Source of the DNA: Burkholderiaceae bacterium
GTDB taxonomy: Bacteria > Pseudomonadota > Gammaproteobacteria > Burkholderiales > Burkholderiaceae_F
Length of the DNA: 64,000 nucleotides
Reading direction: 5' to 3'
Assembly (NCBI GenBank): GCA_022843955.1
Contig: JALHMQ010000014.1
Coordinates: 34,352-98,351 of the forward strand
This document shows, piece by piece, positions 61,797 through 64,000 of this stretch. The notes below the pieces were generated by a model. That model was not told the DNA's origin and made no database searches. It worked only from the letters and a program-made list of their open reading frames with translations. The stretch's first letter is position 1. Each line of letters opens with the position of its first letter. The position numbers were made by a program, and so were the translations under genes.

Positions 61797-62636
61797 GTGC
61801 GCGTCGAGTTCATCGATGACGTCGATGCATTCGCCGACGTCGCCCTGCCGCTGCTGGTGACCGACGAGGCAAACCACACTGTCCTGTTGTCGGCGCTGCA
61901 GCGCGCTCAACGCGCCCGGCGCGAAGTTTGCGCTGCACCCGACCCGTGGTCGGGTGCGCTGATCATTGAAGGCTCGCAACCGCTGGCGGCCGCACGGCTG
62001 TATCGCGCCAACTGGATGCTGGGATGCGGGCCCGAGCCGGCCTTCACCCTGCTCGGCCGGTGGGCTCGCGAACAGGGATCGTTCGCGGGCTTTGCCGGCC
62101 CCGAACAGTCAGTGCGCGCATTTGCCGTCGGCTGCGGCCGTCGAACCACGCTGCACCTGGAGTTGCCGTTGCTGCGGCTGATCGGCACGCCGGTGCAGCC
62201 CGCCTGCACCGGCGAATTGCGACGCGCCACGATCGAGGACCTCGAGATCGTTGCTGCCTGGACCGAAGCGTTCCGGGTGGAAGCACGGCTGCACCTCACC
62301 GCCGAACAGGCTGCCGCCGACGTGCAGCGTTCGCTGCGCAACGGCACGCAGTATCTGTGGGTCGCCGTCAGCGGCGCGCCGCAGGGACTCGTCGGCGGCA
62401 CGCTCATCGCGCCCACCGGCGCTCGCATCGGCCCTGTTTACACACCGCCGGACAGGCGAGGCCAGGGCATCGGCGGCGCGATGGTGTGTGCCTTGAGCAG
62501 ACACCTGCTGGGCGGCGGCGCGCGAAGCGTGTTTCTCTTCACCGACGCCTCGAACCCGACCTCGAACGCGCTGTACCGGCGCATCGGCTTCGAGCCGATC
62601 GGCCGTCACCTGCACCTGATGGTGGCGACTGACTGA
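61797..62636 (+). CDS. GNAT-family acetyltransferase, two-domain
   Basis: A 279-residue protein with a weakly conserved N-terminal half and a C-terminal GNAT domain (GPVYTPPDRRGQGIGGAMVCALSRHLL, then FLFTDASNPTSNALYRRIGF). This is the layout of the predicted acetyltransferases in which an N-terminal GNAT-like copy has decayed. The GTG start follows the ubiX stop by 13 bp. Substrate is unknown. Confidence 0.82.
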   Translation: MRVEFIDDVDAFADVALPLLVTDEANHTVLLSALQRAQRARREVCAAPDPWSGALIIEGSQPLAAARLYRANWMLGCGPEPAFTLLGRWAREQGSFAGFAGPEQSVRAFAVGCGRRTTLHLELPLLRLIGTPVQPACTGELRRATIEDLEIVAAWTEAFRVEARLHLTAEQAAADVQRSLRNGTQYLWVAVSGAPQGLVGGTLIAPTGARIGPVYTPPDRRGQGIGGAMVCALSRHLLGGGARSVFLFTDASNPTSNALYRRIGFEPIGRHLHLMVATD

Positions 62637-62655
62637 GGACGTGCGCGGTGGCGCG

Positions 62656-63390
62656 TCAGTCGGCCGCGCCGTTCTTGGCACGCCAGGCCGCATAGCGCGC
62701 CCGGTTGTTCTCGTCGGGCGGGTACAGCCCCGGCAGCACCGCGCCGCGCTCGACCTCGCTCAGGATCCACGACTCCAACTGCTCCTGCTCGATGGCAGCA
62801 GCCACCACCGCGTCGAGCAGAGCCTGCGGAATCACTACGGCACCATCGGCATCGGTGACGATCACGTCGTTCGGGAAGACGGCCACCCCACCGCAGCCAA
62901 TCGGCTGCTGCCAACCGACAAAGGTCAGCCCTGCCACCGACGGCGGCGCCGCCACCCCCGCGCACCACACCGGCAGGCCGGTGGCGCGCACGCCCGCGCA
63001 GTCGCGTACGACGCCGTCGGTGACGAGTGCGGCGACTTGGCGTTGGCGCATCCGCGCGCACAGGATGTCGCCGAAGATGCCGGCGTCCGTCACCCCCATT
63101 GCATCGACGATGGCGATGCAGCCCGCCGGCATCGCCTCGATCGCGCTCCGGGTGGAGATCGGCGACGACCACGATTCCGGCGTAGCGAGATCCTCGCGCG
63201 CGGGAACGAAGCGCAAGGTGAAGGCGCGGCCGACTACGCGTGTTTCGGCGTTGGACAGCGGCGCGGCGCCCCGCATCCAGACATTGCGCAGCCCCTTCTT
63301 CAACAGGACGGTGGTGAGCGTGGCGGTCGTGATGCCCTGCAGTGCGTGGACCTGCTTTGGATCGAGGGCAAGCGGTTCAACAGTCGTCAT
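62656..63390 (-). CDS. RraA-family protein (HMG/CHA aldolase or RNase E regulator-like)
   Basis: A 244-residue protein with the RraA fold. It contains GCIAIVDAMGVTDAGIFGDILCARMRQRQVAALVTDGVVRD (read in two parts), where the family's Gly-Asp, Arg and Asp around the metal/substrate site are present. Family members are 4-hydroxy-4-methyl-2-oxoglutarate/4-carboxy-4-hydroxy-2-oxoadipate aldolases or, without lyase activity, RraA. It is longer than RraA proper, which favours an aldolase-like role. Convergent with the acetyltransferase gene. Confidence 0.85.
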   Translation of the reverse strand: MTTVEPLALDPKQVHALQGITTATLTTVLLKKGLRNVWMRGAAPLSNAETRVVGRAFTLRFVPAREDLATPESWSSPISTRSAIEAMPAGCIAIVDAMGVTDAGIFGDILCARMRQRQVAALVTDGVVRDCAGVRATGLPVWCAGVAAPPSVAGLTFVGWQQPIGCGGVAVFPNDVIVTDADGAVVIPQALLDAVVAAAIEQEQLESWILSEVERGAVLPGLYPPDENNRARYAAWRAKNGAAD

Positions 63391-63537
63391 GCGGGCTCCG
63401 AAGAGGTGTCAGTTCCACGCGCAGCGCGCGGGCGCCACGGCGGTCTGAGCATGGCTCGGGCAACGTTAAGCAGCGGCTGAAGACGCGGGGGCGGGGGGAC
63501 GGCGGCAAGGAAGGAACAGCAGCGCCAGGCGGATGGT

Positions 63538-63612
63538 TGGTGCCGGCAGAGGGACTCGAACCCCCGACCACCTGATTACAAATCAGATGCTCTACCACTG
63601 AGCTATGCCGGC
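63538..63612 (-). tRNA. tRNA-Thr (anticodon TGT)
   Basis: 75 nt with an encoded CCA. Acceptor stem GCCGGCA, anticodon loop TTTGTAA and T-arm GGTTCGAGTCC are all present. It lies just downstream of the truncated gene at the window's end and upstream of the RraA-like gene, all on the minus strand. Confidence 0.97.
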
Positions 63613-63638
63613 TCGCGGTCAGGCCGCAGTCTAGCCGC

Positions 63639-64000
63639 GCCAGGATCGTCTACTTGACCCGCGTGAGCTTGGGGCGGTCGCCCGGACGCGGTGGGGGCGG
63701 CGGGTCGGTTTCATCGGGCGTACCGGCGGGCGCTGCCACGTCTGCGCCGGCAGGCGTCACCGGCACCAGTGCCGTGCGCTCGCGCGGCGCCTCAACAGCG
63801 CGCGGGCCGCCGGGCGAGGCCAGGATCGTCTACTTGACCCGCGTGAGCTTGGGGCGGTCGCCCGGACGCGGTGGGGGCGGCGGGTCGGTTTCATCGGGCG
63901 TACCGGCGGGCGCTGCCACGTCTGCGCCGGCAGGCGTCACCGGCACCAGTGCCGTGCGCTCGCGCGGCGCCTCAACAGCGCGCGGGCCGCCGGGCGAGGC
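63639..64000. repeat. Exact 180-bp tandem duplication at the right window edge
   Basis: The sequence from 63641 repeats without a single difference from 63821, 180 bp later, and the match continues to the end of the window. It covers the last 57 codons and stop of the truncated gene, so each copy carries its own in-frame TAG (at 63650-63652 and 63830-63832). Confidence 0.97.
63830..64000 (-). CDS. C-terminal end of an unidentified Pro/Ala-rich protein
   Basis: On the minus strand the frame is open from the window edge to a TAG at 63830-63832. The last residues are rich in Pro and Ala and end PPPPPRPGDRPKLTRVK, which looks like an exposed low-complexity tail. The rest of the gene is outside the window, so its family cannot be named. 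The duplicated copy further left lies after the stop and is not translated unless the TAG is read through. Confidence 0.4.
   Translation of the reverse strand, partial: ASPGGPRAVEAPRERTALVPVTPAGADVAAPAGTPDETDPPPPPRPGDRPKLTRVK

Overview
The window looks like chromosome from a high-GC betaproteobacterium of the Burkholderiales type. The main evidence is gene order: hemA-prfA-(fumC)-prmC-grxD-ubiX and rpe/gph-trpE...trpG-trpD-trpC are arrangements typical of that order. The rRNA operon has the standard 16S-tRNA-Ile-tRNA-Ala-23S-5S layout. Species cannot be named from the sequence alone.

Layout. 1-9.2 kb (minus strand): a dipeptide/oligopeptide ABC transporter operon (permease DppB, M20 amidohydrolase, substrate-binding protein, permease DppC, small lipoprotein, start of the ATPase DppD). 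Upstream lie an S41 peptidase lipoprotein split by a frameshift in a G7 tract and a second substrate-binding protein. 9.25-9.36 kb: a 14-bp tandem repeat in front of a 2OG-Fe(II) oxygenase-like gene. 10.3-15.9 kb: one complete rRNA operon on the minus strand with terminator, boxA elements and a strong promoter. 15.9-32.9 kb: metabolic and housekeeping genes, namely an enoyl-CoA hydratase, a PAS/GAF/GGDEF/EAL protein, AcuI-type reductase, the IorAB molybdenum hydroxylase with a MocA-like cofactor enzyme, an exported methyltransferase-like protein, an APC permease, an M61 peptidase, an RlmN-like radical SAM enzyme, a RidA protein and an ECF42-type sigma factor with its DGPF partner.

33.3-37.1 kb is an accessory island, visibly less GC-rich than its surroundings. 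It holds a PIN-domain protein (plus strand) convergent with a compact minus-strand set of a PD-(D/E)XK nuclease-like protein, a nucleoside-deoxyribosyltransferase/TIR-like protein and a DUF2026-like protein with a Cys-His-Asp arrangement. This is the best candidate here for an undescribed conflict or defence system.

37.4-49.2 kb: a uracil/xanthine permease, then the tryptophan locus read from gph through trpE to trpC and ung. A Trp-rich 30-codon leader ORF lies between gph and trpE, and nested inverted repeats could sequester the trpE ribosome binding site. The locus is interrupted by a threonine aldolase gene and a RES/Xre toxin-antitoxin pair. A diguanylate cyclase gene on the opposite strand separates gph from rpe. 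49.2-55.3 kb: apaG, mltA, dsbC, a UbiH-type hydroxylase, tRNA-Phe, a SemiSWEET-like protein, an MBL-fold lipoprotein and a DUF697-like protein. 55.5-63.6 kb: heme synthesis and translation termination genes (hemA, prfA, prmC) with fumC inserted, then grxD, ubiX, an acetyltransferase, an RraA-like protein and tRNA-Thr. The window ends in an exact 180-bp tandem duplication that covers the 3' end of a truncated gene.
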